The notes: a model not told the origin generated them from the letters alone. 64,000 nt of DNA from Pseudobacteriovorax antillogorgiicola (GCA_945898195.1 CAMDHM010000002.1:96874-160873); one strand, 5' to 3'. Numbered from the stretch's first letter, positions 36,100 through 45,639 are shown. Made by a program: numbers and translations.

Positions 36100-37626
36100 A
36101 TGGAATTTTTTAACTCGCATGTTTTGAGCATCATGACGTTTCTTCCGCTGTTGGTTGCGGCGGTTATTTTCATCGTCCCCGATGAAAAATTTGCCCGCGT
36201 TGCAGCCCTTGCTGGCTCCGCGCTGACTTTTTTTGTCAGCCTGCACGTGTGGCATTATTTCAATGTTGGATCGGCGAAGATTCAGTTTGTTGAAAGCTAT
36301 GTCTGGATGCCGGAGTTTGGGATTCGAGCCATTTTTGGTGTTGATGGCATCAGCATTCTGCTGGTGATGTTGACCACGATGCTCACGCCACTGGTGATCC
36401 TTAGCCTTTGGCACAGCCATGTGGCACATGTGCGCTATTTTTTCGGCGCACTGTTGGCCTTACAAACTGGGATGCTCGGTGCATTGGTTGCCCTTGATCT
36501 GGTTTTCTTTTATGTGTTTTGGGAAGTGATGCTGATCCCGATGTATTTTATCATCGGAGTGTGGGGCGGGGCGCGCCGGATTTACGCAACGACCAAGTTC
36601 ATACTTTACACGGTTGTGGGATCGTTGCTCATGCTTGCCGCGGCAATCGTTCTTTACATTAGCTACCACAGACAGACCGGCATTTATTCCACAAGCATTT
36701 TGGACCTTTACAGCGCAGCCATCGATCCAAGCACCCAATTGTGGTTGTTTGGTTGTTTCGCACTGGCCTTTGCCATCAAGGTTCCGATGTGGCCGTTTCA
36801 CACGTGGTTGCCTGACGCCCACGTGGAGGCACCGACGGCTGGTTCCGTGATCCTTGCGGGAGTTTTGCTGAAAATGGGAACCTACGGTTTCCTTCGCTTT
36901 GCGATCCCAATGTTTCCCCTTGCTGTGAAGTCCTTTGCGCCAATTCTGGTATTTCTTGGTGTGGTCGGAATTATTTACGGGGCATTGACGGCATGGGTGC
37001 AAAAAGACGCTAAGAAACTGGTGGCATACTCCTCCGTTTCCCATCTTGGGTTTGTCGTGGTCGGCTCGCTTGCTTTGTTGGCGGACGGTAGCCTTTCCGC
37101 AGAGGCACTAACCGGAGCGATCTACCAGATGATCAACCACGGGGTTTCTACGGGTGCATTGTTCTTCCTAGTGGGGGTGATCTATGAACGCCGTCATACC
37201 CGTATGCTTTCCGATTTCGGTGGTCTTGCCTCCGTGATGCCCTGGTATGCCGTGATGTTGATTATCGCAACGCTCGGTTCTGTCGGATTGCCTGGCACGG
37301 GTGGGTTTGTCGGTGAATTTCTGATCCTTCTTGGAACCTATCAGTCATCTCCCGTGGCGGCGATCATGAGTGCAACAGGCGTACTTCTTGGCGCAATCTA
37401 TATGTTGACCCTGTGCCGAAAGCTTTTATTTGGTCCGGTCACCCATGAAGAGAATAAAAATCTAAAGGATTTGTCCCCGCTGGAATTTGCCTACCTCGTA
37501 CCACTAGCTTTTTTGGTCGTGGTCATGGGTGTGTTCCCAGATTTTTTCTTGGCCAAGTCCAGGGCATCGATTGAACACCTGGCAAAGAATTATCGCAGCT
37601 ACAGTCTAGCGATTGATTCCCACTGA
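36100..37626 (+). CDS. nuoM: NADH-quinone oxidoreductase subunit M
   Basis: NuoM (508 aa) is the central antiporter-like subunit. 'FGVDGISILLVMLTTMLTPL', 'FYVFWEVMLIPMYFIIGVWG', 'PMWPFHTWLPDAHVEAPTAG' and 'YSSVSHLGFVVVG' are typical. It lies 43 bases after nuoL. Confidence 0.97.
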   Translation: MEFFNSHVLSIMTFLPLLVAAVIFIVPDEKFARVAALAGSALTFFVSLHVWHYFNVGSAKIQFVESYVWMPEFGIRAIFGVDGISILLVMLTTMLTPLVILSLWHSHVAHVRYFFGALLALQTGMLGALVALDLVFFYVFWEVMLIPMYFIIGVWGGARRIYATTKFILYTVVGSLLMLAAAIVLYISYHRQTGIYSTSILDLYSAAIDPSTQLWLFGCFALAFAIKVPMWPFHTWLPDAHVEAPTAGSVILAGVLLKMGTYGFLRFAIPMFPLAVKSFAPILVFLGVVGIIYGALTAWVQKDAKKLVAYSSVSHLGFVVVGSLALLADGSLSAEALTGAIYQMINHGVSTGALFFLVGVIYERRHTRMLSDFGGLASVMPWYAVMLIIATLGSVGLPGTGGFVGEFLILLGTYQSSPVAAIMSATGVLLGAIYMLTLCRKLLFGPVTHEENKNLKDLSPLEFAYLVPLAFLVVVMGVFPDFFLAKSRASIEHLAKNYRSYSLAIDSH

Positions 37627-37646
37627 TTTTCGAAGTGAGGTTCCCC

Positions 37647-39134
37647 GTGTTCAGTTTTCCAGAAATCACATCTTCATTTTATTACACCGCAGCGCCGGTT
37701 TTAATCCTCGTCGCCGGCAGTATGGTGGCCTTGCTGCAGGGAGTCTCCCAAGGCTTTGCCTCCCGGCGGTCCATTGAGGTTACTGCTTGGCTAACCATTT
37801 TCGCTGCAATTGTTGCCGCCGCGGTCATTCCGGGCGAGCAGGCGGAATTTTTAGCTGGCGGGCTGTTGAGTGGAAATCTGGCTCGCACAGGTCAATTTGC
37901 GATCCTTGCGATTGCCGCCTGCGTAATGATGATGATGCGCGAGCATCACACTGGAGCTAGTTTTTTTCGTGGTGAGGTTGCCAGCATTTTCCTGATGTTG
38001 GTGTCCGGTATGTTGGTCATGGTGTCTAGCGATGATCTGGTCACTTTGTTCGTTGGTCTGGAATTGGCGTCCATTGGACTATATGTGATTCTTGGTTACG
38101 TTCAGCCAAACCGTCGTAGCCAAGAGGGCGCGATTAAGTATTTCATTCTTGGTTCCGTCGCGGCAGCGATACTGCTTTTTGGCTTTGCCCTTCTTTATGC
38201 CGCAACCGGTACCATGCGCCTTAGTGGAATTGTTGCAGCGCTGCCTTCGATCGCCAATCATGGCTGGGTGCGCCTTGGAGCTTTGTTAACTTTGGTTGGG
38301 CTGGGATTCAAATTGGCCCTAGTCCCATTTCACATGTGGGCTCCAGATGCGTATGAGTCTGCCCCGACGGGCATAACAGCCTTCATGGCAACAACGGTCA
38401 AGGTCATGATCCTCACGGTTGCCCTGCGTTTGTTTTCCGGGGCTTTTTCCACGATGAGCGAGGTCTGGTATCCAGCGATGCTGATACTGGCTGTCCTTTC
38501 CATGGTTGTGGGCAATATCATGGCCCTAGTTCAAACGAACCTGAAGCGCATGCTTGCGTACTCTTCGATAGCTCACAGTGGATATATGGCGGTTGCGATT
38601 TGTGCCCTCTCAACCACGGCGACCGGATTGCCCATTCGAGCAATCCTTTTCTACCTGTTGACCTATGTGCTTGTATCACTCGGTGCCTTTGCCGTGGTCA
38701 TGTCACTTGAGACCGCGGAGAACGACCAGCTAACCATTGACGATTTGTCTGGGCTGGCAAAGAAGCGCCCTTGGTTGGCTTTGTCGATGACTGTTTTTAT
38801 GTTTAGCTTTGGGGGAATGCCACCAACGGCTGGTTTCATCGGAAAATTCTTTGTCTTCAATGCGGCTCTGACCAATCATCTATACGGCTTGGTGTTTATT
38901 GGAATTATTGGCAGCGCGATTTCGTTGTTTTATTATCTGCGCCTAGTCGTGCGTATGTATATGGCTGAGCCAGTGGCGCCTTTCGGCGCGCTTAAGCCGG
39001 CATCGGGAGGCTTCACTCTGACGGCGGCCGTACTTGCGATTGCCGTGGTGACCACAGTGCTTCTCGGTACGATCCTGCCTGGTGAGGTCATGGAACGCTT
39101 GGTGGACACGGCGACTGAGGTTGCTCGAAAATAA
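37647..39134 (+). CDS. nuoN: NADH-quinone oxidoreductase subunit N
   Basis: NuoN (about 495 aa) is the third antiporter-like subunit. 'FVGLELASIGLYVILGYV', 'VPFHMWAPDAYESAPTGITA' and 'AYSSIAHSGYMAVAI' are diagnostic. The track start is a GTG at 37635; the second GTG at 37647 has 'gtgagg' six bases upstream and is preferred. It is the last complex I gene here. Confidence 0.95.
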   Translation: MFSFPEITSSFYYTAAPVLILVAGSMVALLQGVSQGFASRRSIEVTAWLTIFAAIVAAAVIPGEQAEFLAGGLLSGNLARTGQFAILAIAACVMMMMREHHTGASFFRGEVASIFLMLVSGMLVMVSSDDLVTLFVGLELASIGLYVILGYVQPNRRSQEGAIKYFILGSVAAAILLFGFALLYAATGTMRLSGIVAALPSIANHGWVRLGALLTLVGLGFKLALVPFHMWAPDAYESAPTGITAFMATTVKVMILTVALRLFSGAFSTMSEVWYPAMLILAVLSMVVGNIMALVQTNLKRMLAYSSIAHSGYMAVAICALSTTATGLPIRAILFYLLTYVLVSLGAFAVVMSLETAENDQLTIDDLSGLAKKRPWLALSMTVFMFSFGGMPPTAGFIGKFFVFNAALTNHLYGLVFIGIIGSAISLFYYLRLVVRMYMAEPVAPFGALKPASGGFTLTAAVLAIAVVTTVLLGTILPGEVMERLVDTATEVARK

Positions 39135-39148
39135 ACTTCGGAGGAAGT

Positions 39149-39934
39149 GTGAGGCCTGTCCTGTTTCACTTCCTAGGTATAGCCGTTCCGGCATGGCATT
39201 TTTTCTTTGCGGCCGCCGCCTTGGCGGCTTTTTTTGCCTTCAGCATGTTTATCTCCCAGTTGAATTTAGAAATTCCGGCGCAGACGGCTTGCGTCATTTT
39301 TGCGGCGGCCTATGTGGGAGTTCTTGGCGGAGCCATCACTTGGTCCAGCCTGGTGGAAGGGCTTGGTGCTCAAACTTCCGGATTTGAGCCATCGCTTCTA
39401 GCGATGGGATCATTCGGTGGAATTATTGGCGGCATGGTCTGCGGCATATTAGCGGCTAGATTTATTGGCGTACCACTTTTGGTGGCTGGTGATGGTGCGG
39501 CGGTAGCAGTGTTGCTTGGCTTTGCTGTTGGGCGAATCGGGTGTTTTTTGAATGGCGATGATTATGGTGCCCCTGTGGCTCCCGCCCTCCAGGGGTTAGG
39601 GGTCGTGTTTCCTAATTTGCGCGATGGCGGAACTTTGCGTTACCCGGTGCAATTGTACGAATCCGGTGTATGCATTGCTGGCATCCTAATGATTCATGCT
39701 CTGAGGGCTGCGGCGGGTTCCCAGGGGCGAGGCCTTAAGGCCGGGGTCATCGCATCAATTTCCCTTGTGTGGTACTCGTTCGCGCGTGTTGTGCTAGAGA
39801 ATTTGAGGGGTGATTGGCGCGGGCCGCCGATCGAATTTTTTGGAACCAATCAACTCTCTTTAACGCAGGTGGTGGCTATGCTTATGTGCGGAGCCGGAGG
39901 TCTACTTTTGTTGAGGCTAAGATTTAATGAATAG
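39149..39934 (+). CDS. Lgt-family (prolipoprotein diacylglyceryl transferase-like) membrane protein
   Basis: The 261-aa protein has about seven helices and the Lgt blocks 'GFAVGRIGCFLNGDDYG' (canonical GRIGNFINGE), 'LRYPVQLYESG' and 'YSFARVVLENLRGDWRG'. Lgt transfers diacylglycerol to the lipobox cysteine. Deviations (NGDD for NGE, a divergent N-terminus) leave open whether it is the active housekeeping Lgt or a paralogue. The GTG start has a 'ggagg' RBS. It follows nuoN by 14 bases and overlaps the EamA gene by eight bases. Confidence 0.75.
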   Translation: MRPVLFHFLGIAVPAWHFFFAAAALAAFFAFSMFISQLNLEIPAQTACVIFAAAYVGVLGGAITWSSLVEGLGAQTSGFEPSLLAMGSFGGIIGGMVCGILAARFIGVPLLVAGDGAAVAVLLGFAVGRIGCFLNGDDYGAPVAPALQGLGVVFPNLRDGGTLRYPVQLYESGVCIAGILMIHALRAAAGSQGRGLKAGVIASISLVWYSFARVVLENLRGDWRGPPIEFFGTNQLSLTQVVAMLMCGAGGLLLLRLRFNE

Positions 39935-40862
39935 CGGGTTGGTTCTAAGTTTAACCACGGCTCTTATGTGGGGGGTCCTTCCCGTTGCATTAAAGCAGGT
40001 GCTACAACACCTGGACCCGCTCACCATCACTTGGGTACGCCTTGTTTTTGCCACCATCTTGGTCGGTGGCTACTACGTCTGGTCAGGAAAGTGGCCGGCC
40101 TCGGCCAGGTTTACCAGGCGCAACATTATTTTGCTTTTCTGTGTGGCCATAGCCATGGCCGCAAATTATTGGCTATTTCTGGCCGGCCTTCTGATGGTTT
40201 CTCCGTCCGTCGCACAATTGACCATACAAACAGGACCACTTTTTTTGGCCTTTGGCGGTTGGTATTTCTTTGCCGAAAAATTACACCGTCGGCAGCTCGC
40301 TGGATTTGCACTTATGCTGGGCGGCTTTTGGCTATTTTATTCAGATATGGTTCGATTGGGATCAGGTACAGCCCAATCTGATGGAGGCCTAACCGGGGTT
40401 GTTCTGGTTATTTTTGCTGCGATTGCCTGGACGATTTACGCGCTGATTCAAAAACTATTGGCCGAGCAGTTTCCTAGTTCCTTTATCCTGTTGGCCGGAT
40501 ATGCGGGTGCCGGCGTTTTACTTGGGCCAGTATCGTCTCCAGGGGCTGCAATGAGTTTAACTTCTGCTCAGGGATGGTATCTCGTCTTTTGCTGCGTAAA
40601 CACAGTGGTTGCCTACGGTTGTTTTGCAGAGGCTGTTCGTCGCTGGGAAGCTCCGCGAGTTAGCGCCATCCTTGCGTTGACTCCAATTATAACGTTCCTG
40701 GCAACGATGGCGGAGGCAAAAATTTTTCATGACGAGATTCCAGCAGCATTGTTTGCCAATCCCGATCAATTGCTGGGCGCAGGTCTTGTGGTTGTTGGTT
40801 CAATGATCGCCGCACTGAGTTTGACGGGTAGGGCTGCACGAAGAAAGAAGGGGGCGAGTTGA
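39927..40862 (+). CDS. EamA/DMT-family transporter
   Basis: The 311-aa protein has ten predicted membrane helices in two EamA repeats ('LVLSLTTALMWGVLPVALKQ' begins the first, 'GVVLVIFAAIAWTIYALIQK' the second). The end 'GAGLVVVGSMIAALSL' is typical. These are secondary transporters of amino acids, nucleotides or metabolites; the substrate is not predictable. Its 3' end overlaps the hairpin that follows. Confidence 0.85.
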   Translation: MNSGLVLSLTTALMWGVLPVALKQVLQHLDPLTITWVRLVFATILVGGYYVWSGKWPASARFTRRNIILLFCVAIAMAANYWLFLAGLLMVSPSVAQLTIQTGPLFLAFGGWYFFAEKLHRRQLAGFALMLGGFWLFYSDMVRLGSGTAQSDGGLTGVVLVIFAAIAWTIYALIQKLLAEQFPSSFILLAGYAGAGVLLGPVSSPGAAMSLTSAQGWYLVFCCVNTVVAYGCFAEAVRRWEAPRVSAILALTPIITFLATMAEAKIFHDEIPAALFANPDQLLGAGLVVVGSMIAALSLTGRAARRKKGAS

Positions 40863-40875
40863 TTTCCTCGCCCCC
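40839..40875 (-). terminator. Terminator of the DUF4340/ABC operon (minus strand)
   Basis: A perfect 9-bp stem, GGGGGCGAG and CTCGCCCCC with an eight-base loop, lies at 40850-40875. On the minus strand it follows the DUF4340 stop by 12 bases and is followed by 'cttctttcttcg', a pyrimidine-rich tract. The stem overlaps the end of the convergent EamA gene. Confidence 0.55.
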
Positions 40876-40887
40876 TGACGAGATGGG

Positions 40888-42252
40888 TCAGTCGTGGCCA
40901 AGGGCCGGAGTTGACAGCGTCTGCTTGGTCGCTTCCATTGCAGAAAGCGAAGCTTTGCCGATGACATAAGCAGTTTTGGAAGCCTTCACGTCGGAGTGAG
41001 TGAGCAGCCAAGACTCGGGCGTTCCCTTCTTTTCCCAGACGGTGATCTCTAGGGGCGGGGTGCCGCCGTCAAAAGAGATCTTTATCGAGTGCGATGCGGC
41101 TGCGGCCCGGGAATCAATGGCGGCCTTGTCTTTGCTACCAAGGATTTCGGTGGCCTTAGCAAATTCCAGATCCACAAGAAGCGAGCGAATTTGCGGGACA
41201 GCCTTAGTGGAATCTTCGGCGGTGTACCATTCACCATTTTTCTTCTGGTAAATTTTGCCATCAAGCACCACTTCGGTGGCTTTATCCCCAGCAAAGCTGA
41301 AGATTTTGCGGTCACGGAAATCCGTGGCGGATTTAGCCAACTTGCCTCTGATGTCGTCGTTTAACTGAGCAACAGGTTCACTGGTGCCAAGCCAGGCGAG
41401 GATCTTTTTGTCTTTTTCGATGAATCTGAGAACGGTCGATTTACCATCGGCCATTTTCAGCTGAACTACGGCAAGTCCGGGGCCCCCGAAAGACTTCTGA
41501 AGCTTGGAATCAGGTCCGTCGAAAAACGCTGAGGCATTGGCTTTTGTTATGTCTTCAAGAAAGCTACGGACGGCTGCCTGGTCGGCAGGGTGAACCTCTG
41601 GGCGGACAATTGAAAAAGATCCAGCCTGCTTCTCAATCTTTAATGGTGGATGGCCTGGGCGGAGAAGCTCGATTTGGCTAACCTGAGCAAAATCAAGTGG
41701 CAGCAAGGCTTTGTCGCGGAAATCATGAAGCGATTTTCCGGTAGATACAGCCAGGTGTTGGCTGCCAACATAAACCTTTCCCGAGCCCTCGACCGTCGCG
41801 TAAACGGAATACCCCACGGGAGCATTCGACCCTACGAGAAGTGTCGTTGGCCCTTTTTCCGTCTTTATTTGGATGATCCGCTTTGGTTTATCGAGGCCAA
41901 ATGAGGCGAGATTTGCCCCGGACTCTGTAACGATTTTTTCGTACTTATAGTCCTTCAGAGTTGTTAACAGGTTATCCACAGCCTGTTGGTCGGCTAAAAC
42001 ACTGACAGGAGTAATAATCGACCACTTGCCATTCTTTTTTTCAATCGAGATATCAACAGGGTCCTTAGATTCTCTGTTCGAGAATTCGAGGCCCGTAACC
42101 TTCTCAATCTCGAGCGTAAGAAGAAGATTTTCCGTGTCTTTTTTCTTGTCGTCACGTTTGGTCTGCCACTCATCCCACGTGGCGAGGCCTCCGAGGACGA
42201 CCAGTACCGTGGCCAGGATCCCTGCCGTTTTCAATTGATTCCTAGTAGTCAC
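40888..42252 (-). CDS. DUF4340-domain protein, ABC/GldG-associated
   Basis: The protein (454 aa from the GTG at 42252) has one N-terminal membrane anchor ('AGILATVLVVLGGLATW') and a large periplasmic region rich in repeated beta-strand units of the DUF4340 type ('EKVTGLEFSN', 'IQIKTEKGPTTLLVGSNAPV', 'VYVGSQHLAVSTGKSLHDFR'). The start overlaps the GldG-like stop by four bases (GTGA) and has 'gaggagg' upstream; the ORF-track start is too early. DUF4340 proteins commonly accompany GldG/ABC genes. Molecular role unknown. Confidence 0.8.
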   Translation of the reverse strand: MTTRNQLKTAGILATVLVVLGGLATWDEWQTKRDDKKKDTENLLLTLEIEKVTGLEFSNRESKDPVDISIEKKNGKWSIITPVSVLADQQAVDNLLTTLKDYKYEKIVTESGANLASFGLDKPKRIIQIKTEKGPTTLLVGSNAPVGYSVYATVEGSGKVYVGSQHLAVSTGKSLHDFRDKALLPLDFAQVSQIELLRPGHPPLKIEKQAGSFSIVRPEVHPADQAAVRSFLEDITKANASAFFDGPDSKLQKSFGGPGLAVVQLKMADGKSTVLRFIEKDKKILAWLGTSEPVAQLNDDIRGKLAKSATDFRDRKIFSFAGDKATEVVLDGKIYQKKNGEWYTAEDSTKAVPQIRSLLVDLEFAKATEILGSKDKAAIDSRAAAASHSIKISFDGGTPPLEITVWEKKGTPESWLLTHSDVKASKTAYVIGKASLSAMEATKQTLSTPALGHD

Positions 42253-43883
42253 GCCTGACGCCTCCTCATCCAGATGAATAGGCCGCCAGCAAGGAATATG
42301 AACGGGTAAATCCATGAGAGTCCCAAGAGCACCAGCTGGCTGAAACCAGAGGTTATATTAAGGGCGCTCTTCGCAACGTCCTTGGGTCGGATTGAAAGGA
42401 AGTCTTCATCCTGAAGCAGATAACTCACAGCATTTAGGAAGAGGTCGCGATTTTCTTGACCGCTGACCGACTGATTTGTCGCAAACTGGGAAGAACCAAC
42501 CACAACTAGTCGGATTTCCTTGCCGCCAGAGGCCATCGGCTCTTTCGCATCTTTGTTGTCTGGTTTTTCAGCGTTCGCCGTCTCGGGAGCTGTTGATTTG
42601 CCTGTGGCAACTGCCATCACAGGAAAGGTTCCCGTTTCAATCCTGTCAGCGCCAATGTTGCCGCCAACATCACCGCGCCCGTTGACGTTTTTAACCTTGA
42701 TGATGACTGGAGCTGTTTTTGCCACCAAAGAAACCTTCATCGAAGCGGCATTGTTTGCCACTTCTGTGACGGATCTGGTGCCAGGCATGATCACGGCGAC
42801 CTTAGATTGCTTTGCAAAATCCTTCGTAACCGGACTCAAATCGTCAAAATCACTGACAATGGCATTGTTTTGCCCAAGGAAGACTGTTCTTGGGTCATCT
42901 GGTCGGAGGATCAGGAGGTCATTGGATAATTTGATGCCGTATTTCTCGAGTAGTCCGTTCAGCGTTGGGACTGGGACCATGGCTTCCACCATCACCATCA
43001 GTCCACCGCCACGTTTCAGATGATCTTCAAGGAGACGGGTTTCCTCTATCTTGAAGTCGTACTTGGGTCCGGCAATGAGTACAAGGTCTGCGGTCTCAGG
43101 AACTTTTGCCTCCTCGAGGAGGGAGAGTTCCTTCAATTCATACTTATTGCCTTCGAGTTCAACCGCCATGGCATTCAGGCCTGCAGCGTCGGTGCCGCGC
43201 AGGGCGCTTTCACCGTGACCCTTGGTGAAAAAGATTTGTTTGGATTTGTCCTTAAGAACCTTCACCAGGGCATTGGTGATTTTTTCTTCGTTGAAGGTTG
43301 TGATTCTGGCTTCTTGCTTAGTCGCACCGGAATCAAGTTTAAAGATGACCGTATTTCCCGACGTCAATTTCTCACCGATCGCCTTCGTCGGCTCCCGGTT
43401 TGGGTCGATATAATCAATCTTGAGGTTGGCGCCTTTGCTCGTATAGAGGCCGATCATGTCGTGAAATTGTTTCTTGGTTTCTTGATCTTGAAAAAAGGCG
43501 AGAACCTCAACTTCGGCATGCCGTTTTTCAATGGTCTCAACAACCTTAATAGACTGTTCCGCAAGCGTATTAGTTTGGGAGTGGGTTAGGTCCAGGTTCT
43601 TGTCAAACCGTGGACGCGATGTCACCACAGCGATCGCAGCAATGACGGCCACCGTCATCAGTACAACGGCTCCGGAACTGGCGCCGTATTTGGCACCTTT
43701 GCGAGCGAACATCGCTTTGAAGTTCGCGATGTCTAACACAATCCATAGGCCAATTAATGCGAGGGCTGAGAGCCAGCCACCGTATTTGATCCAGGTTATA
43801 GCTGGGAATGCCTTGGCGACAGCCGTCGAAATCGCGGCCACCAAGACGGATGCAAATGGAATTAAAAGTAGATCAGGTCTCAT
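42249..43883 (-). CDS. GldG-like ABC transporter auxiliary protein
   Basis: The 544-aa protein has N-terminal helices, a periplasmic region beginning 'NLDLTHSQTNTLAEQSIKVV', the family pattern in GldG/ABC-transporter-auxiliary proteins, and a C-terminal helix plus 'FIWMRRRQA'. The middle contains 'FFTKGHGESAL' and 'LVLIAGPKYDF', typical of this family. In Bacteroidota, GldF/GldG/GldA form an ABC system linked to gliding. Here it follows the permease gene by six bases and precedes DUF4340. Confidence 0.85.
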   Translation of the reverse strand: MRPDLLLIPFASVLVAAISTAVAKAFPAITWIKYGGWLSALALIGLWIVLDIANFKAMFARKGAKYGASSGAVVLMTVAVIAAIAVVTSRPRFDKNLDLTHSQTNTLAEQSIKVVETIEKRHAEVEVLAFFQDQETKKQFHDMIGLYTSKGANLKIDYIDPNREPTKAIGEKLTSGNTVIFKLDSGATKQEARITTFNEEKITNALVKVLKDKSKQIFFTKGHGESALRGTDAAGLNAMAVELEGNKYELKELSLLEEAKVPETADLVLIAGPKYDFKIEETRLLEDHLKRGGGLMVMVEAMVPVPTLNGLLEKYGIKLSNDLLILRPDDPRTVFLGQNNAIVSDFDDLSPVTKDFAKQSKVAVIMPGTRSVTEVANNAASMKVSLVAKTAPVIIKVKNVNGRGDVGGNIGADRIETGTFPVMAVATGKSTAPETANAEKPDNKDAKEPMASGGKEIRLVVVGSSQFATNQSVSGQENRDLFLNAVSYLLQDEDFLSIRPKDVAKSALNITSGFSQLVLLGLSWIYPFIFLAGGLFIWMRRRQA

Positions 43884-43889
43884 GGATGA

Positions 43890-44654
43890 TTACCTCCACC
43901 GCTCAGAATCAAGTGAAACATTCGTAAGGAATAAGAAGAGTGCCGTGAAACACAGGAAATAAGCCAGGTTGCTAACCGAAATCATACCCTTGAGAAACAC
44001 ATCGAGATGGTCCGTCGAGGCGATGTATTTGATGACCTTTTCGGCCAGTCCGCCGCCACTCAGTGTTGGCGCCAGCCAATTAAGAACGAGCAAGAGAAAA
44101 AGACCAAACATGGTGAACAGAAAGGCCATGAACTGGTTGTTGGTCATGGATGAGATCCAAAGTCCAAAGGCCAACTGTGAGCACATCAGCAGAAACATTC
44201 CCAGCATTGAGGCGACAATGACTCCGCTATCTGGATTGCCGTATTTCACCAAGAAAAGTGGATAAACCGATGATGCGAGCAAGACAATTCCCATGACTCC
44301 GGCCGTCGCTAGGAATTTGCCCATCACAATTTCGATGGCTTTGACGGGGGCCGTCTGGAGGAGCCTAAGAGACGAGTTTCGTTTCTCCTCAGAGAACGAA
44401 GCCATCGTCACAGCCGGGACAATCAAAACGAGAATGAAATTTAAATTGTAGAAAAATGCTCTCAAGAGTTGTTCCAATGTCGGGGCCTGACCGCCCATGC
44501 TTGAAGCACGTTGTTCGTACTCAACGTAACTCACGACAAAGTTTTGGAAGAACGATCCCATCAGGATCAGGAAAAAGAATAGGATCGCTCCGCCTTTCGG
44601 CGAGGCGAAGTATGATTTTAGGTCTCTCTTGGCGATGGTAAATACGGCGCTCAT
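43890..44654 (-). CDS. ABC-2-type permease (GldF-like)
   Basis: The 254-aa protein has six predicted helices. 'IAKRDLKSYFASPKGGAILF' is a typical ABC-2 permease opening, and 'FSEEKRNSSLRLLQTAPVKA' is the conserved region ahead of the second helix group. With the ATPase and GldG-like gene it forms a complete ABC export system. It lies 17 bases after the ATPase gene. Confidence 0.9.
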   Translation of the reverse strand: MSAVFTIAKRDLKSYFASPKGGAILFFFLILMGSFFQNFVVSYVEYEQRASSMGGQAPTLEQLLRAFFYNLNFILVLIVPAVTMASFSEEKRNSSLRLLQTAPVKAIEIVMGKFLATAGVMGIVLLASSVYPLFLVKYGNPDSGVIVASMLGMFLLMCSQLAFGLWISSMTNNQFMAFLFTMFGLFLLLVLNWLAPTLSGGGLAEKVIKYIASTDHLDVFLKGMISVSNLAYFLCFTALFLFLTNVSLDSERWR

Positions 44655-44671
44655 TGTATCCCCTGCCTCCC

Positions 44672-45601
44672 TTATCTGGTGACCTGGAAGAATACTTCTT
44701 CCAGCGATTTTGTTTTTTGACGGAGCTCGCGGAATCCGAAGCCGCCATCCATGACAGCACGGGCGACATCTTCCGGAGCATTTTCACTGGCCGACTTTTC
44801 AATCCCAAACTCGATGGTGTCTTCCCCGTGATCATCTTCGATCTTAGCGTGGACGACTCCAGGTAAGCCTTTCAGGCGCGCAAGGGCATCCTTTGCAGAA
44901 CGTGCAACCCGCAAGCGGAATACTTTACCTTCAGACAAATCGCGGGTGAGCTCTTCATAAGTCCCCTGAGTTACGATTCGACCTTTATTGATAATGACAA
45001 TCCGGTCACAAGTATTTTGCACTTCTGAAAGAATGTGCGAACTCAAAAGGATGGTGTGTTTTCCACCAAGTGAGCGGATCAGTTCCCGTATTTGAACAAT
45101 CTGCCCTGGGTCGAGACCTTCAGTGGGTTCGTCAAGGACCAGCACTTCGGGGTCATGAACAATCGCTTGGGCCATGGCCACGCGTTGGCGAAAGCCCTTG
45201 GAAAGGTTGCCGACCAAACGATGGCGAACTTCGGTCAAAGATAAACGCTGCAGCGTGTCATTGACTCGCGTGTTCAAGGCATTGAAGGGAACTCGGTGTA
45301 GTTTTGCCGCGTAGGTTATGAAATCTTCCACGGACATTTCGCCGTGAAGCGGCGGAACATCTGGAAGATAGCCCAATCTTTTTTTGGCTTCGATTGGCTG
45401 TTCTGTGATGTCATACCCAGCAATGATTGCAGAGCCACTGTCGGCGCCGCTGCATCCGCAAAGGATGTCCATCGTGGTTGTTTTCCCGGCACCATTGGCA
45501 CCGAGAAATCCGACGATTTGACCTCTTTCGACCGTAAACGAGACATCGTTCAGAGCCTGGAGCTGTCCATATCGTTTAGACAGACCTTTCACCTCAATCA
45601 T
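44672..45601 (-). CDS. ABC transporter ATP-binding protein (GldA-like)
   Basis: The 309-aa protein has Walker A 'GFLGANGAGKTTTMDILCGC', a signature 'LSKGFRQRVAMAQAIVHDP', Walker B 'VLVLDEPTEGLDPGQ' and the H-loop 'LLSSHILSEVQ'. The start used is the ATG at 45601, which has 'gggagg' six bases upstream; the track start at 45625 lies ahead of that site. It is the first gene of the operon ABC ATPase-permease-GldG-DUF4340. Confidence 0.94.
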   Translation of the reverse strand: MIEVKGLSKRYGQLQALNDVSFTVERGQIVGFLGANGAGKTTTMDILCGCSGADSGSAIIAGYDITEQPIEAKKRLGYLPDVPPLHGEMSVEDFITYAAKLHRVPFNALNTRVNDTLQRLSLTEVRHRLVGNLSKGFRQRVAMAQAIVHDPEVLVLDEPTEGLDPGQIVQIRELIRSLGGKHTILLSSHILSEVQNTCDRIVIINKGRIVTQGTYEELTRDLSEGKVFRLRVARSAKDALARLKGLPGVVHAKIEDDHGEDTIEFGIEKSASENAPEDVARAVMDGGFGFRELRQKTKSLEEVFFQVTR

Positions 45602-45639
45602 GAGTTTCCTCCCAACGGTTTCCATCTGTTTCTGATGGC

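Noticed and set aside
35926-36429. 167-aa minus-strand ORF across nuoL/nuoM
   Set aside because: It is antisense to two conserved complex I genes and has no domain.
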